Shown: positions 7,596 to 15,773 of the stretch, piece after piece | Numbering within the stretch: position 1 is the first letter of the stretch | Layout: the number at the start of each line of letters is the position of its first letter | Source of the DNA: an uncultured Alphaproteobacteria bacterium | Lineage (GTDB): Bacteria; Pseudomonadota; Alphaproteobacteria; Rhizobiales; Beijerinckiaceae | Assembly: GCA_937988775.1 (NCBI GenBank) | Contig: CALKHP010000031.1 | Coordinates: 1 to 41,017 of the forward strand | Length of the DNA: 41,017 nucleotides | Direction: 5' to 3' | Notes under the pieces: model-generated | Database searches by the model: none | What the model was told of the DNA's origin: nothing | Seen by the model: the letters and a program-made list of their open reading frames with translations, nothing else | Position numbers and translations under genes: made by a program

Positions 7596-8755
7596 CGGGC
7601 ACTCCAGTTGAAGCCGGTCGCTGGCATGGTCGGTAGATCCATCATCAACGCTTTGACCATCTGGCCATCGGGATTGCGGACGTCGTCGCAGGCGCTTTTG
7701 GTGATGTCAGCGTCCGAGTTGGCCTGCTGGACCAAGCGGTCCATCGCCTGCTTCCTGGCGTCGTCCAGTGCAAGGAATGGCATCATCTCGGCTGGAACAT
7801 CCTTCTTCGGAAACCGAAGGGTCTTCACCGGCCGCCCGGCCTTGGTGAGAATGTTTGAGAGGAACCTCGCCATGTTGTCGAAGGCGAATTCCTGGGCCGT
7901 GATGCTCAGGGGCGCGACGTCTGCGCCAAGCTTCCAGCCGAGCATCGAGCGATGCGCTTTTTGGGGAGGTATATGCTCGCCCTCAGGGCGGGAGCACGTC
8001 CCGAGCGAGAAGATCTCGATGGGTTGCTCTGGAGCGGCGATCTGTAACGCGTCGATCAAGCCGACGAGGATCGGATTGTTGGCCCACAAGCCCCCATCGG
8101 CGAAAATCTGCTTAAGCCCGTGCTTCGCCATAGGGTCGTCGATGGCGGCCAGCGACCGGAAAATGGGTGCTGCGCTCGACGCCATGCAGACGTCGACCAA
8201 CGGATATAGGTCGTCCCGAACCCCGCTCGCGGGCGTTTTTTTGAATACCCAGGCCCGATGGGTCTTCATCGATACTGTCGGGATAGAGAGCGAGATGCCG
8301 CGGCGCTGGTAGACTTCGAGCATGGTTGCATCGCCAAGCACGCCGTCTAAGGCTTCGCGAAGCGCCTTGTCTCCCATCCGGACTACGATGTTGCCAAGGA
8401 AGAACGCACGGAAAAGCGCGCTCGCCGTTCCCTTGATCCGGTGAGGAAAGATGTATGGTCCATGCTCTCGATAGAGTTCGACCACCTCGCTCAGCGGCTT
8501 ACCAACGGCGAGGGCGCAAGCAACGATGGCGCCTGTGCTGGTGCCTGTGATGAGATCGAAGCCCTTGCCAAGATCGAGCGCCTCCACGTTCCGACTGCGG
8601 GCAAAATAGCAGGTCAGCCGATCAAGGAATTCGGCGGTGTAGATGCCTCGCATGCCACCGCCATCGAGGCTTAGCACTCGATACGGTTTGGGACTTGGCT
8701 TGCCGCCGACCTCCTGCCCCGGTTCGGGTGTGGTAGGTGGGATTCCGACTTCCAT
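7592..8755 (-). CDS. capV: CapV: patatin-like phospholipase effector of CBASS
   Basis: 387 residues from the start chosen here. Patatin hallmarks in order: the oxyanion-hole loop DGGGMRG (31-37), the nucleophile motif G71-T-S73-T-G75, and the catalytic Asp D220 in FADGGLWANNP. These form the Ser-Asp dyad that hydrolyses membrane phospholipids. In CBASS this enzyme is silent until it binds the cyclic nucleotide made by the CD-NTase; it then degrades the inner membrane and kills the infected cell. ATG 8755 is preferred over an upstream in-frame start at 8800 because AAGGAGG (8770-8764 on the minus strand) lies eight bases before it. It is the first gene of the operon; its stop overlaps the CD-NTase start by four bases. 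No membrane segment is apparent. Confidence 0.92.
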   Translation of the reverse strand: MEVGIPPTTPEPGQEVGGKPSPKPYRVLSLDGGGMRGIYTAEFLDRLTCYFARSRNVEALDLGKGFDLITGTSTGAIVACALAVGKPLSEVVELYREHGPYIFPHRIKGTASALFRAFFLGNIVVRMGDKALREALDGVLGDATMLEVYQRRGISLSIPTVSMKTHRAWVFKKTPASGVRDDLYPLVDVCMASSAAPIFRSLAAIDDPMAKHGLKQIFADGGLWANNPILVGLIDALQIAAPEQPIEIFSLGTCSRPEGEHIPPQKAHRSMLGWKLGADVAPLSITAQEFAFDNMARFLSNILTKAGRPVKTLRFPKKDVPAEMMPFLALDDARKQAMDRLVQQANSDADITKSACDDVRNPDGQMVKALMMDLPTMPATGFNWSAR

Positions 8756-8836
8756 GCAATGCGCCTCCTTAGATCCATTTCGACCGTTGCGCGTCCTCAC
8801 CCTAGATCTGATCTCGTTTTGTTCGACTTGGGCTTT

Positions 8837-8860
8837 GGCGGCGAGCAGAAGCTCACCGCC
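8837..8860 (-). promoter_or_regulatory. Hairpin in the presumed leader of the CBASS operon
   Basis: GGCGGCGAGC (8837-8846) and GCTCACCGCC (8851-8860) can form a 10-bp stem with one G-U pair and a four-base loop. It lies about 80 bases upstream of the capV start. It is followed by an ordinary sequence rather than a U-run, so it is unlikely to be a strong terminator for nrdJ; a leader or attenuator-like role is only a guess. Within 8771-9028 I saw no clear -35/-10 pair. Confidence 0.3.
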
Positions 8861-9019
8861 AATATTGTGCGACTGTGACCGCCTTCGCTTCGCGGATGCT
8901 CAGGCGCTGGAACCGTCTTGAAGTTGCCCGCCGCCGGGGTGCGGTCAGACTATGGGGTGCATTGCGGCGCACTATGGGTGGTTTTGGCCATCCTTTGGGG
9001 ACGGCCACACACACATGGA

Positions 9020-9038
9020 GTGCTCCTGTCAGGAGCAC
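9020..9038 (-). terminator. Stem-loop over the nrdJ stop codon (possible terminator)
   Basis: GTGCTCCTG (9020-9028) and CAGGAGCAC (9030-9038) are perfect inverted copies around one base, overlapping the final codons and stop of nrdJ. There is no U-tract after it on the minus strand, so termination would be weak or factor-dependent. It marks the end of core sequence before the defence island. Confidence 0.4.
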
Positions 9039-12000
9039 CCCGTCGTGGCGCCGCAGGTGTCGCATTTCAGGCAGGTGCCGTTGCGGACCAGCGTGAAATT
9101 GGCGCATTCCGGGCAGGCTTCGCCGATATAGCCCTTCATCTTGGCTTCGATGCGCCGGTCGGCGATGGCGCGTTCCGGTGCGCCAGCGGCGGCAGGAGCC
9201 GGCCAGTTGAGCGCTTCGGTCGGTGCCGGGGCCGGCTCCTCATGTGCTGCTTCCTCCGGTTCGGCCTTCAGGGCGGTCGCGCCCGAGAAGGCATAGACCT
9301 GCGCGCCGCCTTCGCCGGTCGCCGGCTGGGGCGGGGTGACGCCGGCCAGGCCGAGCAGGTTGGTGGTGCGGCCGCGCACGAACCCCTTGGAGACGACGCG
9401 CGCCGCGCTGGCGCTGCCTTCCGGCGCCTTGCCCTGCGCCACGCCGCCGCCAAGCACATCATGGCCGATGTCGTCGGGCGAGACATGGGCGAGGTCGTAG
9501 CGCCCGAGATAGGAGACGGCGAGTTCACGGAACACGTAGTCGAGGATCGAGGTGGCGTTCTTGATGCTCTCGTTGCCCTGCACGAACCCGGCCGGCTCGA
9601 AGCGCGTGAAGGTGAAGGCGTCGACATATTCCTCGAGCGGCACGCCATATTGCAGGCCGAGCGACACGGCGATGGCGAAGTTGTTCATCATGGCACGGAA
9701 GGCGGCGCCTTCCTTGTGCATGTCGATGAAGATCTCGCCGAGGCGGCCGTCATCATATTCGCCGGTACGGACATAGACCTTGTGGCCGCCGACCAGCGCC
9801 TTCTGCGTGTAGCCCTTGCGGCGCTGCGGCATCTTCTCGCGCTCGCGGTCGCGAATGTGGTGCTCGATGATGCGCTCGACGATCTTCTCGGCCATGACGG
9901 TGGCGCGCGCCGCCGCCGGCTGGGCGATGAGCGCCTCGACCGCCTCGTCGGCTTCTTCGGCCTCGTCCTCGATCAGGGCGGCGTTGAGCGGTTGCGACAG
10001 CTTGGAGCCGTCGCGATAGAGCGCGTTCGCCTTGAGCGCCAGCTTCCACGACAGCAGGTAGGCGCTCTTGCAATCCTCTACCGTGGCGTCGTTCGGCATG
10101 TTGATGGTCTTGGAGATGGCGCCCGAGATGAAGGGCTGCGCCGCCGCCATCATGCGGATGTGGCTTTCGACCGAGAGGTAGCGCTTGCCGATGCGCCCGC
10201 ACGGATTGGCGCAATCGAACACCGGCAGATGCTCGGCCTTGAGGTGGGGGGCGCCTTCAAGCGTCATCGCGCCGCAGACATGCAGGTTCGCCGCCTCGAT
10301 ATCGGCTTTCGAGAAGCCGAGGAAAGGCAGCAATTCGAAGGCCGGATCGGCGAGCTTGTCGGCCGGCACGCCGAGCGCGTCGCGCAGAAAATCCTCGCCG
10401 AGGCTCCATTTGTTGATGACGAACTTGATGTCGAAGGCGGAAGCCAGCGACTTTTCGAGCGCCTCGAGCTTGTCCTCGGTGAAGCCCTTGTTCTTCAGCG
10501 TCGAGTGGTTGATGGCCGGCGCCTGCCTGAGCGAGGCATGGCCGACGGCATAGGCCTCGATCTCGGCGATCTGCGATTCAGGGTAGCCGAGCGTGCGCAG
10601 CGCCTCCGGCACCGCCTGGTTGATGATCTTGAAATAGCCGCCGCCGGCGAGCTTCTTGAACTTGACCAGCGCGAAATCGGGCTCGATGCCGGTGGTGTCG
10701 CAATCCATCACCAGGCCGATGGTGCCGGTCGGCGCGATCACCGAGACCTGCGCGTTGCGGTAGCCGTGGCTTTCGCCCTTGGCGACGGCGCGCTCCCAGG
10801 CGGCGGTCGCGTGGGCGACGAGGCGCTGGTCGGTGCAGTTGACATGATCGAGCGGCACGGGCGCGACCTGCAGGTTCTCGTAGCCGGTCGCCTCGCCGCG
10901 CGCGGCGCGGGCATGGTTGCGCATCACGCGCAGCATGTGCTGGGCGTTCTTCTTGTAGCCGGGGAAGGGGCCGAGCTCGCCGGCCATCTCGGCCGAGGTC
11001 TCGTAGCACACGCCGGTCATGATCGCGGTCAGCGCGCCGCACAATGCGCGGCCTTCCTCGGAATCGTAGGACAGGCCCATGGTCATCAGCAGGCCGCCGA
11101 TATTGGCATAGCCGAGGCCGAGCGTGCGGAACTCATAGGAGAGTTCGGCGATCTCGCGGCTCGGGAACTGTGCCATCAGCACCGAGATTTCCAGCACCAC
11201 GGTCCAGAAGCGCACGGCGTGCTCGTAATTCTCGATCTCGACGCGGCGGCTGGCGTGATCGTAGAACTTGAGCAGGTTGAGCGAAGCGAGATTGCACGCG
11301 GTATCGTCGAGGAACATGTATTCCGAGCACGGATTCGAGGCGTTGATGCGCCCCGAGGCCGGGCAGGTGTGCCAGTCGTTCATCGTCGTGTTGAAGTGCA
11401 GGCCAGGATCGGCCGAGGCCCAGGCGGCGTAGCCGATCTTCTCCCACAGGTCGCGGGCCTTCAGCGTCTTCATCACCTTGCCGTCCTTGCGGGCGGTGAG
11501 GTGCCAGTCGGCATCGGCCTCGACGGCGCGCAGGAAGGCGTCGGTCAGCGAGACCGAGTTGTTCGAGTTCTGGCCCGAGACGGTGAGATAGGCTTCCGAA
11601 TCCCAGTCGGTATCGTAGGTGTCGAAGCGGATATCGGTATAGCCCTGCTTGGCAAACTGAATCACCCGCTTGATGTAATTATCTGGAATCATTGCGCGGC
11701 GGGCGAATTTGATCTCGCGCTTCAGGGCCGGATTCTTCTCCGGGTTGAAGCAGTCGTCGCCGTCGCCCTCGCAGTTGACGCAGGCCTTCATGATGGCGCC
11801 GAGATGCTTCTTGGCGAGCTTCGAGCCGGAGACCAGAGCTGCGACCTTCTGCTCCTCCTTCACCTTCCAGTCGATATAGGTCTCGACATCGGGGTGATCG
11901 ATATTGACCACCACCATCTTGGCGGCGCGCCGCGTCGTGCCGCCGGACTTGATGGCGCCGGCGGCGCGGTCGCCGATCTTGAGGAAGCTCATCAGGCCCG

Positions 12001-12754
12001 ACGAGCGCCCGCCGCCCGAGAGTTTCTCGCCCTCGCCGCGCAGCGCCGAGAAGTTCGAGCCGGTGCCCGAGCCATATTTGAACAGGCGCGCCTCGCGCAC
12101 CCACAGGTCCATGATGCCGCCCTCGTTGACGAGGTCGTCCTGTACGCCCTGGATGAAGCAGGCATGCGGCTGCGGGTGTTCATAGGCCGACTTCGACCTG
12201 GTCAGCTTGCCGGTGAAGGGGTCGACGTAGAAATGGCCCTGGCCGGGGCCGTCGATGCCATAGGCCCAGTGCAGGCCGGTGTTGAACCATTGCGGCGAGT
12301 TCGGCGCCACCATCTGGTTGGCGAGCATGAAGCGCAGCTCGTCATAGAAAGTCTGCGCGTCGGCGTCCTTGGCGAAATAGCCGCCCTTCCAGCCCCAATA
12401 GGTCCAGGTGCCGGCGAGGCGGTCGAAGACCTGTTTGGAGGAGATTTCCGAGCCGTAGCGCTCGGCTTCGGGGAGCTGGGCGAGCGCCGCCTCGTCGGCG
12501 ACCGAGCGCCACAGGAAGGAGGGGACGTCGTTCTCCTCGACGCGCTTCAGGCGGGCGGGCACGCCGGCCTTGCGGAAGTATTTCTGGGCGAGCACGTCGG
12601 AAGCGACCTGGCTCCAGCCCTCCGGAACCTCGACGCCATCGAGCCTGAACACCACCGATCCGTCAGGATTGCGGATTTCGCTTTTGGCGAGGCGGAACGC
12701 AATACCCTCATATGGTGACCGGCCGGCGGTCGTGAAGCGGCGTTCGAAATGCAT
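9029..12754 (-). CDS. nrdJ: Vitamin B12-dependent (class II) ribonucleoside-diphosphate reductase
   Basis: A 1,241-residue class II ribonucleotide reductase, the long alphaproteobacterial form. It reduces ribonucleotides to deoxyribonucleotides using an adenosylcobalamin-derived radical, so it needs no oxygen and no small subunit. The finger-loop radical motif N474-P-C476-S-E478 is present, and substrate-binding segments such as NSPQWFNTG and GSGTGSNFSALRGEGE are recognisable. The last 33 residues carry paired cysteines (CPEC, CLKC, CDTC), a zinc-ribbon-like tail that presumably shuttles electrons from thioredoxin. Start ATG 12754 gives the family's usual N-terminus. The gene stands alone, with a 464-base upstream region holding a perfect inverted repeat. 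It is a core gene flanking the accessory island. The antisense frame across it is very long but is a GC-bias shadow. Confidence 0.97.
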   Translation of the reverse strand: MHFERRFTTAGRSPYEGIAFRLAKSEIRNPDGSVVFRLDGVEVPEGWSQVASDVLAQKYFRKAGVPARLKRVEENDVPSFLWRSVADEAALAQLPEAERYGSEISSKQVFDRLAGTWTYWGWKGGYFAKDADAQTFYDELRFMLANQMVAPNSPQWFNTGLHWAYGIDGPGQGHFYVDPFTGKLTRSKSAYEHPQPHACFIQGVQDDLVNEGGIMDLWVREARLFKYGSGTGSNFSALRGEGEKLSGGGRSSGLMSFLKIGDRAAGAIKSGGTTRRAAKMVVVNIDHPDVETYIDWKVKEEQKVAALVSGSKLAKKHLGAIMKACVNCEGDGDDCFNPEKNPALKREIKFARRAMIPDNYIKRVIQFAKQGYTDIRFDTYDTDWDSEAYLTVSGQNSNNSVSLTDAFLRAVEADADWHLTARKDGKVMKTLKARDLWEKIGYAAWASADPGLHFNTTMNDWHTCPASGRINASNPCSEYMFLDDTACNLASLNLLKFYDHASRRVEIENYEHAVRFWTVVLEISVLMAQFPSREIAELSYEFRTLGLGYANIGGLLMTMGLSYDSEEGRALCGALTAIMTGVCYETSAEMAGELGPFPGYKKNAQHMLRVMRNHARAARGEATGYENLQVAPVPLDHVNCTDQRLVAHATAAWERAVAKGESHGYRNAQVSVIAPTGTIGLVMDCDTTGIEPDFALVKFKKLAGGGYFKIINQAVPEALRTLGYPESQIAEIEAYAVGHASLRQAPAINHSTLKNKGFTEDKLEALEKSLASAFDIKFVINKWSLGEDFLRDALGVPADKLADPAFELLPFLGFSKADIEAANLHVCGAMTLEGAPHLKAEHLPVFDCANPCGRIGKRYLSVESHIRMMAAAQPFISGAISKTINMPNDATVEDCKSAYLLSWKLALKANALYRDGSKLSQPLNAALIEDEAEEADEAVEALIAQPAAARATVMAEKIVERIIEHHIRDREREKMPQRRKGYTQKALVGGHKVYVRTGEYDDGRLGEIFIDMHKEGAAFRAMMNNFAIAVSLGLQYGVPLEEYVDAFTFTRFEPAGFVQGNESIKNATSILDYVFRELAVSYLGRYDLAHVSPDDIGHDVLGGGVAQGKAPEGSASAARVVSKGFVRGRTTNLLGLAGVTPPQPATGEGGAQVYAFSGATALKAEPEEAAHEEPAPAPTEALNWPAPAAAGAPERAIADRRIEAKMKGYIGEACPECANFTLVRNGTCLKCDTCGATTGCS

Positions 12755-12966
12755 TCTAAGTCCCCAATGTTACGGACAAAAAGCCCTGTCGCTCGCAACG
12801 CCGAGCGGCACACTATCCGTACTGTTTGATAAGCCCCATACGCTCGTGACCGCTGGGCCTGGCGCCGGCCGGACAATACCCGGCTGCACTCTTGCACGGC
12901 TGTCTGACAGACCGCCGCGGGACTCGCTTCACGCATTGACAAGCTAGGGGCATGCGCTTGGCGACG

Positions 12967-12980
12967 TCAAGATATAGTAA
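12967..12980 (-). promoter_or_regulatory. Candidate NrdR-like half operator upstream of nrdJ
   Basis: TCAAGATATAGTAA contains CAAGATATAG, close to the core of the NrdR box (CwAtATaTwG). It lies about 215 bases upstream of the nrdJ start. NrdR is the usual repressor of ribonucleotide reductase genes. A proper partner box about 31 bases away was not found; the nearest weak look-alike (CAAGCTAGGGG at 12940) is 28 bases away. Weak call. Confidence 0.25.
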
Positions 12981-13163
12981 TAGCTTGACATGAATTTCGC
13001 TACATCTGGTGGCTGGCTGTGAAAACCGGGGATAAAGTGAGCCATGCCGGCTAAGCAACGGATTCGCTTGCGAGAATCGCCGGTCATCATCATGTGCGCC
13101 AGCTGGTGGCGCCGGTAACGGGCCATTTACCATGTCGCGAACCTCTATGGGTGTCGCTCATTC

Positions 13164-13182
13164 ACACCACTAGATATGGTGT
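13164..13182. promoter_or_regulatory. Perfect inverted repeat between the TRAP gene and nrdJ
   Basis: ACACCA (13164-13169) and TGGTGT (13177-13182) are exact inverted copies with a seven-base spacer, a shape typical of a dimeric repressor site. Its interior TAGATAT also resembles an NrdR box. It is 36 bases downstream of the TRAP gene stop and about 410 bases upstream of nrdJ. Confidence 0.35.
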
Positions 13183-13218
13183 TGCCTGCGCCGTTTTTCC
13201 AGCTGGCCGAGGCCGGAA

Positions 13219-14208
13219 TCATTGCGGCGCGGTGCTGGCCTCGAGCGGATCCAGGATGGCGTGGCAGGCAGGCCCGACCTTGGTGCACCAGCGCTGGCGC
13301 ATCTCGCGGGCGGCGCTTTTCAAGGCGCGCAGGACATCGACAGGGGGGTGCGAATCGATCGTGACGCCCTGGTCGCGCATCTGCTGGCGATTGCGCGCGA
13401 GGCGGGTGAGCAGCGTCGTCCACAGTTCCGCCTCGGTGTCGTGCGCGGCGAGGTCGACGGCGGCCTTGAGATCGGCGGAGAGCGCGTCATAGGTCGCGGC
13501 GTTGACGCTGGCGATCGAGATCGGCAGCATATAGGTGATCTCGCTGAAATAGGGCAGCAGGCCGGGAAGCTTGCGTTCCAGGCCGCCTTCGCCGGAGGAC
13601 AGCATGGCGTTCACGCTGCCGGCGCGCAGTTGCGCCAGCGTGTCGGCGAGCGAGAGCACGAGGGCCTCGGCGCCGGTGCCGCTGATGGCGATGCTTGAGG
13701 TCAGGTCGTAGGTGCGCACCGTCAGGCCCTTCAGGTCGGCGGCGCTGTGCACGGGCTTCTTCGTCCACAAGCCGGTCGGCGGCCACGGCGTCAGGTAGAG
13801 CAGGTGCACGCCCTCCTCGCGCAGGGCGGCGGCGAGGGCGGGGCGCGCCAGTTCCAGCAGGCGGCGCGCCTCATCGAGGCTGCTGACCATGGCCGGCAGC
13901 GAAAACAGCGAGAACAACTCGCCATGCGGGTCGAGCGCGGCGGCATAGGTATCGCCGGCCTGCAGCGTGTTCTGCGCGATGGCGCGGAACATCGCGGCCG
14001 AGCGCAGGCCGCTCTCGCCATCGTAGCTCGGCCGGATGACGAGGCCGCCGCGCGTATTCTCCTCGATATGCCGGGCGAAGGCCGTCACGCCGATGCCGGA
14101 CATCGCGTTGCGCGGATATTCCGTCGCCATGTCCCACACCGCTTGCGCAAGCGCTCCCGGCGCATAAAGCAGCGCGACCGTGACAATCAGCCGTCTCACG
14201 AATCGCAT
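13219..14208 (-). CDS. TRAP-type substrate-binding protein (DctP family), orphan
   Basis: 329 residues with a Sec signal peptide at the start chosen here (MRFVRRLIVTVALLYAPGALA, cut after Ala). The mature part has the periplasmic DctP pattern: an early FARHIEENTRGGLVIRP segment, the region around DLKGLTVRTYD, and SGEGG followed by a FSEITYML segment. DctP proteins capture organic acids and hand them to the DctQ/DctM membrane subunits, but neither is encoded nearby, so the partner is elsewhere or the protein has another job. ATG 14208 is preferred to ATG 14235 because it leaves a clean signal peptide with a basic N-terminus. Substrate cannot be read from sequence. Confidence 0.8.
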   Translation of the reverse strand: MRFVRRLIVTVALLYAPGALAQAVWDMATEYPRNAMSGIGVTAFARHIEENTRGGLVIRPSYDGESGLRSAAMFRAIAQNTLQAGDTYAAALDPHGELFSLFSLPAMVSSLDEARRLLELARPALAAALREEGVHLLYLTPWPPTGLWTKKPVHSAADLKGLTVRTYDLTSSIAISGTGAEALVLSLADTLAQLRAGSVNAMLSSGEGGLERKLPGLLPYFSEITYMLPISIASVNAATYDALSADLKAAVDLAAHDTEAELWTTLLTRLARNRQQMRDQGVTIDSHPPVDVLRALKSAAREMRQRWCTKVGPACHAILDPLEASTAPQ

Positions 14209-14374
14209 ATGGATTTTCCGCCAGGCAAACCCCATCCGGCCAAGGTTTTACGGCTGCCGGGGGGTTGTCAATCGCGATGCGGCGCTCATGCTGGACAGCC
14301 CGGCCAACTCACGCCATAAAGCCGGCGTTCCTGAGGGCTGGCGGCCAACGGCGCGCGGAAGGGTACGATTCGGC

Positions 14375-14785
14375 ATGAAGACTTTCATCTCGGAGCTTTT
14401 TATCTGGTGGCAGGGCCAGACCATGGGCACCCGATTCTGGACGTGGCGCCATGGCGAGCGCGTCGGCAGCGACGAATTCGGCAACACCTACTACCGCACG
14501 CGCGGCGGCCGGCGCGACAAGACGCTCGGCTTCGAGCGGCGCTGGGTGACGTATAAGGGCTATGCCGAGGCTTCGAACGTGCCGCCCGGCTGGTACGGCT
14601 GGCTGCATCACACGGTCGATACGCCGCCGACGCAGGAAGATTACAAGGCGCGCGCCTGGGAGAAGGGGCACGAGCCGAACTATACCGGTACGGTCGGCGC
14701 CTATCGTCCGCCGGGCTCGGCGGTGAATGGCGGCCAGCGGCCCAAGGTCAGCGCCGATTACGAAGCCTGGACGCCAGGAAACTGA
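14375..14785 (+). CDS. NADH:ubiquinone oxidoreductase subunit, NDUFA12 family
   Basis: 136 residues of the NDUFA12/B17.2 family, an accessory subunit of respiratory complex I found in alphaproteobacteria and mitochondria. Recognisable segments include the N-terminal SELFIWWQGQTMGTRFWTW, then GSDEFGNTYYR and RRWVTYKGYAEASNVPPGW, and the C-terminal HEPNYTGTVGAYRPPGS. The protein sits at the junction of the peripheral arm on the matrix/cytoplasmic face. ATG 14375 is chosen because homology begins here and GGAAGGG lies at 14357-14363; an upstream extension has no family resemblance. It is followed 43 bases later by the cupin gene on the same strand. Confidence 0.93.
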   Translation: MKTFISELFIWWQGQTMGTRFWTWRHGERVGSDEFGNTYYRTRGGRRDKTLGFERRWVTYKGYAEASNVPPGWYGWLHHTVDTPPTQEDYKARAWEKGHEPNYTGTVGAYRPPGSAVNGGQRPKVSADYEAWTPGN

Positions 14786-14828
14786 GTCTTGGTCGTCGAA
14801 CCCTGGAAATTGAGCGGAGAAATGCCCG

Positions 14829-15128
14829 ATGACGCAGTTCAAGGCGCATAGCCCGGCAGTTGCGACCGTAATGATCGACGACCGCAACAGTCGCGTCACG
14901 CGCTGGGATTTCGAGCCGGGCGCCGAAACCGGCTTTCACCGGCACGGCCTGGCCTATGTCGTGGTGCCGGTCACCGACGGCACGCTGCGGATCGAGGATG
15001 CCGAGGGCGCGCGCGACGTGAAACTGACCGCAGGCGTGGCCTATACCCGCGATGCCGGCGTCGAGCATAACGTCATCAATGGTGGCTCCGCCCACCTCGC
15101 TTTTGTCGAGATCGAGATCAAAGGCTAG
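14829..15128 (+). CDS. Small cupin-domain protein
   Basis: 99 residues forming a single cupin barrel. Motif 1 is FEPGAETGFHRHGLAY, giving the H-x-H metal ligands. Motif 2 is the AGVEHNVINGG segment with the third His. Cupins of this size bind a divalent metal and range from dioxygenases to sugar-binding or sensor proteins, so the reaction is unknown. It ends six bases before the DUF2155 start and is probably co-transcribed with the NDUFA12 gene upstream. Its presence between NDUFA12 and DUF2155 looks like a local insertion into an otherwise familiar gene order (inference). Confidence 0.85.
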   Translation: MTQFKAHSPAVATVMIDDRNSRVTRWDFEPGAETGFHRHGLAYVVVPVTDGTLRIEDAEGARDVKLTAGVAYTRDAGVEHNVINGGSAHLAFVEIEIKG

Positions 15129-15134
15129 TCGCCG

Positions 15135-15773
15135 TTGCGCAAAACCTCGTTTCCTCGCTCTATCACCCTGGCATTGCTGGGGCTCGCGGCGCTGGCTTCG
15201 CCTGCGGCGGCGGACAAGATCAAGAACCCGACCGCGGTGTTTGCCGGTCTCGACAAGATCACCGGGCGCACGATCTCGTTCGATGTCGCCGTCAACGAGA
15301 CGGTGCAGTTCGGCTCGCTGCAACTGACGCCGCGCGTATGCTACAGCCGGCCGGCCTATGACAAGCCGCGCACCGATGCCTTCGTCGAGGTCGACGAGAT
15401 CACGCTGAAGAACGAGTACAAGCGGATTTTCACCGGCTGGATGTTCGCCGACAGTCCGGGCCTGAACGCCATCGAGCATCCGGTCTACGATATCTGGCTG
15501 ACCGAGTGCAAAGGCGGCACCGATATCATCAAGTCGGCCCCGGACGAGGATGAGCAGAAGACAGCGCCTTCCGAGCCCAAGACACCGCCGGCGGTCAGCC
15601 AGGCGCCGGCGCGCAAGCCGCCGCCGGTCGCGCATCGCACGCCGCCGGCGCAGCGCCCGACGCAGCGCTATTTCCCGACCAACGAGCCGCCGCCGCCATC
15701 GTCCGAGCCGATCATGCGGCCACCGGGGCGCATTCCGCAATTCGATCCGACGGCGCGCGACTCTAGCCGCTGA
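15135..15773 (+). CDS. DUF2155 family secreted protein
   Basis: 212 residues with an N-terminal signal peptide (to about ASPAAA), a DUF2155 domain of about 90 residues (GRTISFDVAVNETVQFG, LTPRVCYSRP, RIFTGWMFADSPGLNAIEHP, YDIWLTEC) and a Pro-rich tail. The two Cys of the domain may form a disulphide. The function of the family is not known; in alphaproteobacteria it often sits beside NDUFA12 and aat, as here. The start must be TTG 15135: an in-frame TAG (the stop of the cupin gene) lies nine bases upstream and no other start codon follows before the domain. The 3' end overlaps the convergent aat gene by 11 bases. Confidence 0.9.
   Translation: MRKTSFPRSITLALLGLAALASPAAADKIKNPTAVFAGLDKITGRTISFDVAVNETVQFGSLQLTPRVCYSRPAYDKPRTDAFVEVDEITLKNEYKRIFTGWMFADSPGLNAIEHPVYDIWLTECKGGTDIIKSAPDEDEQKTAPSEPKTPPAVSQAPARKPPPVAHRTPPAQRPTQRYFPTNEPPPPSSEPIMRPPGRIPQFDPTARDSSR

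Larger units (their letters stand above)
12755..13218. other. Upstream region of nrdJ, 464 bases without a gene
   Basis: No coding sequence is evident. It is less GC-rich than its flanks around 12,960-13,010 and holds two candidate operators listed separately (12967-12980 and 13164-13182). I looked for a cobalamin riboswitch, which would make sense for a B12-dependent enzyme, and did not find a B12-box-like element on the minus strand. The length suggests a complex promoter or a long 5' leader for nrdJ. Confidence 0.5.

Noticed and set aside
7557..8312. Plus-strand frame opposite capV
   Set aside because: The patatin motifs and strong ribosome binding site are on the minus strand; the opposite frame shows no domain.
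8918..12718. Plus-strand open frame of more than 1,200 codons opposite nrdJ
   Set aside because: nrdJ on the minus strand is full-length with clear active-site motifs; the antisense frame is Arg/Gly/His/Val-rich with no domain, as expected from codon bias in GC-rich DNA.
12755..13218. Cobalamin riboswitch upstream of the B12-dependent nrdJ
   Set aside because: Looked for a B12 box and the surrounding stems on the minus strand; none was recognisable.
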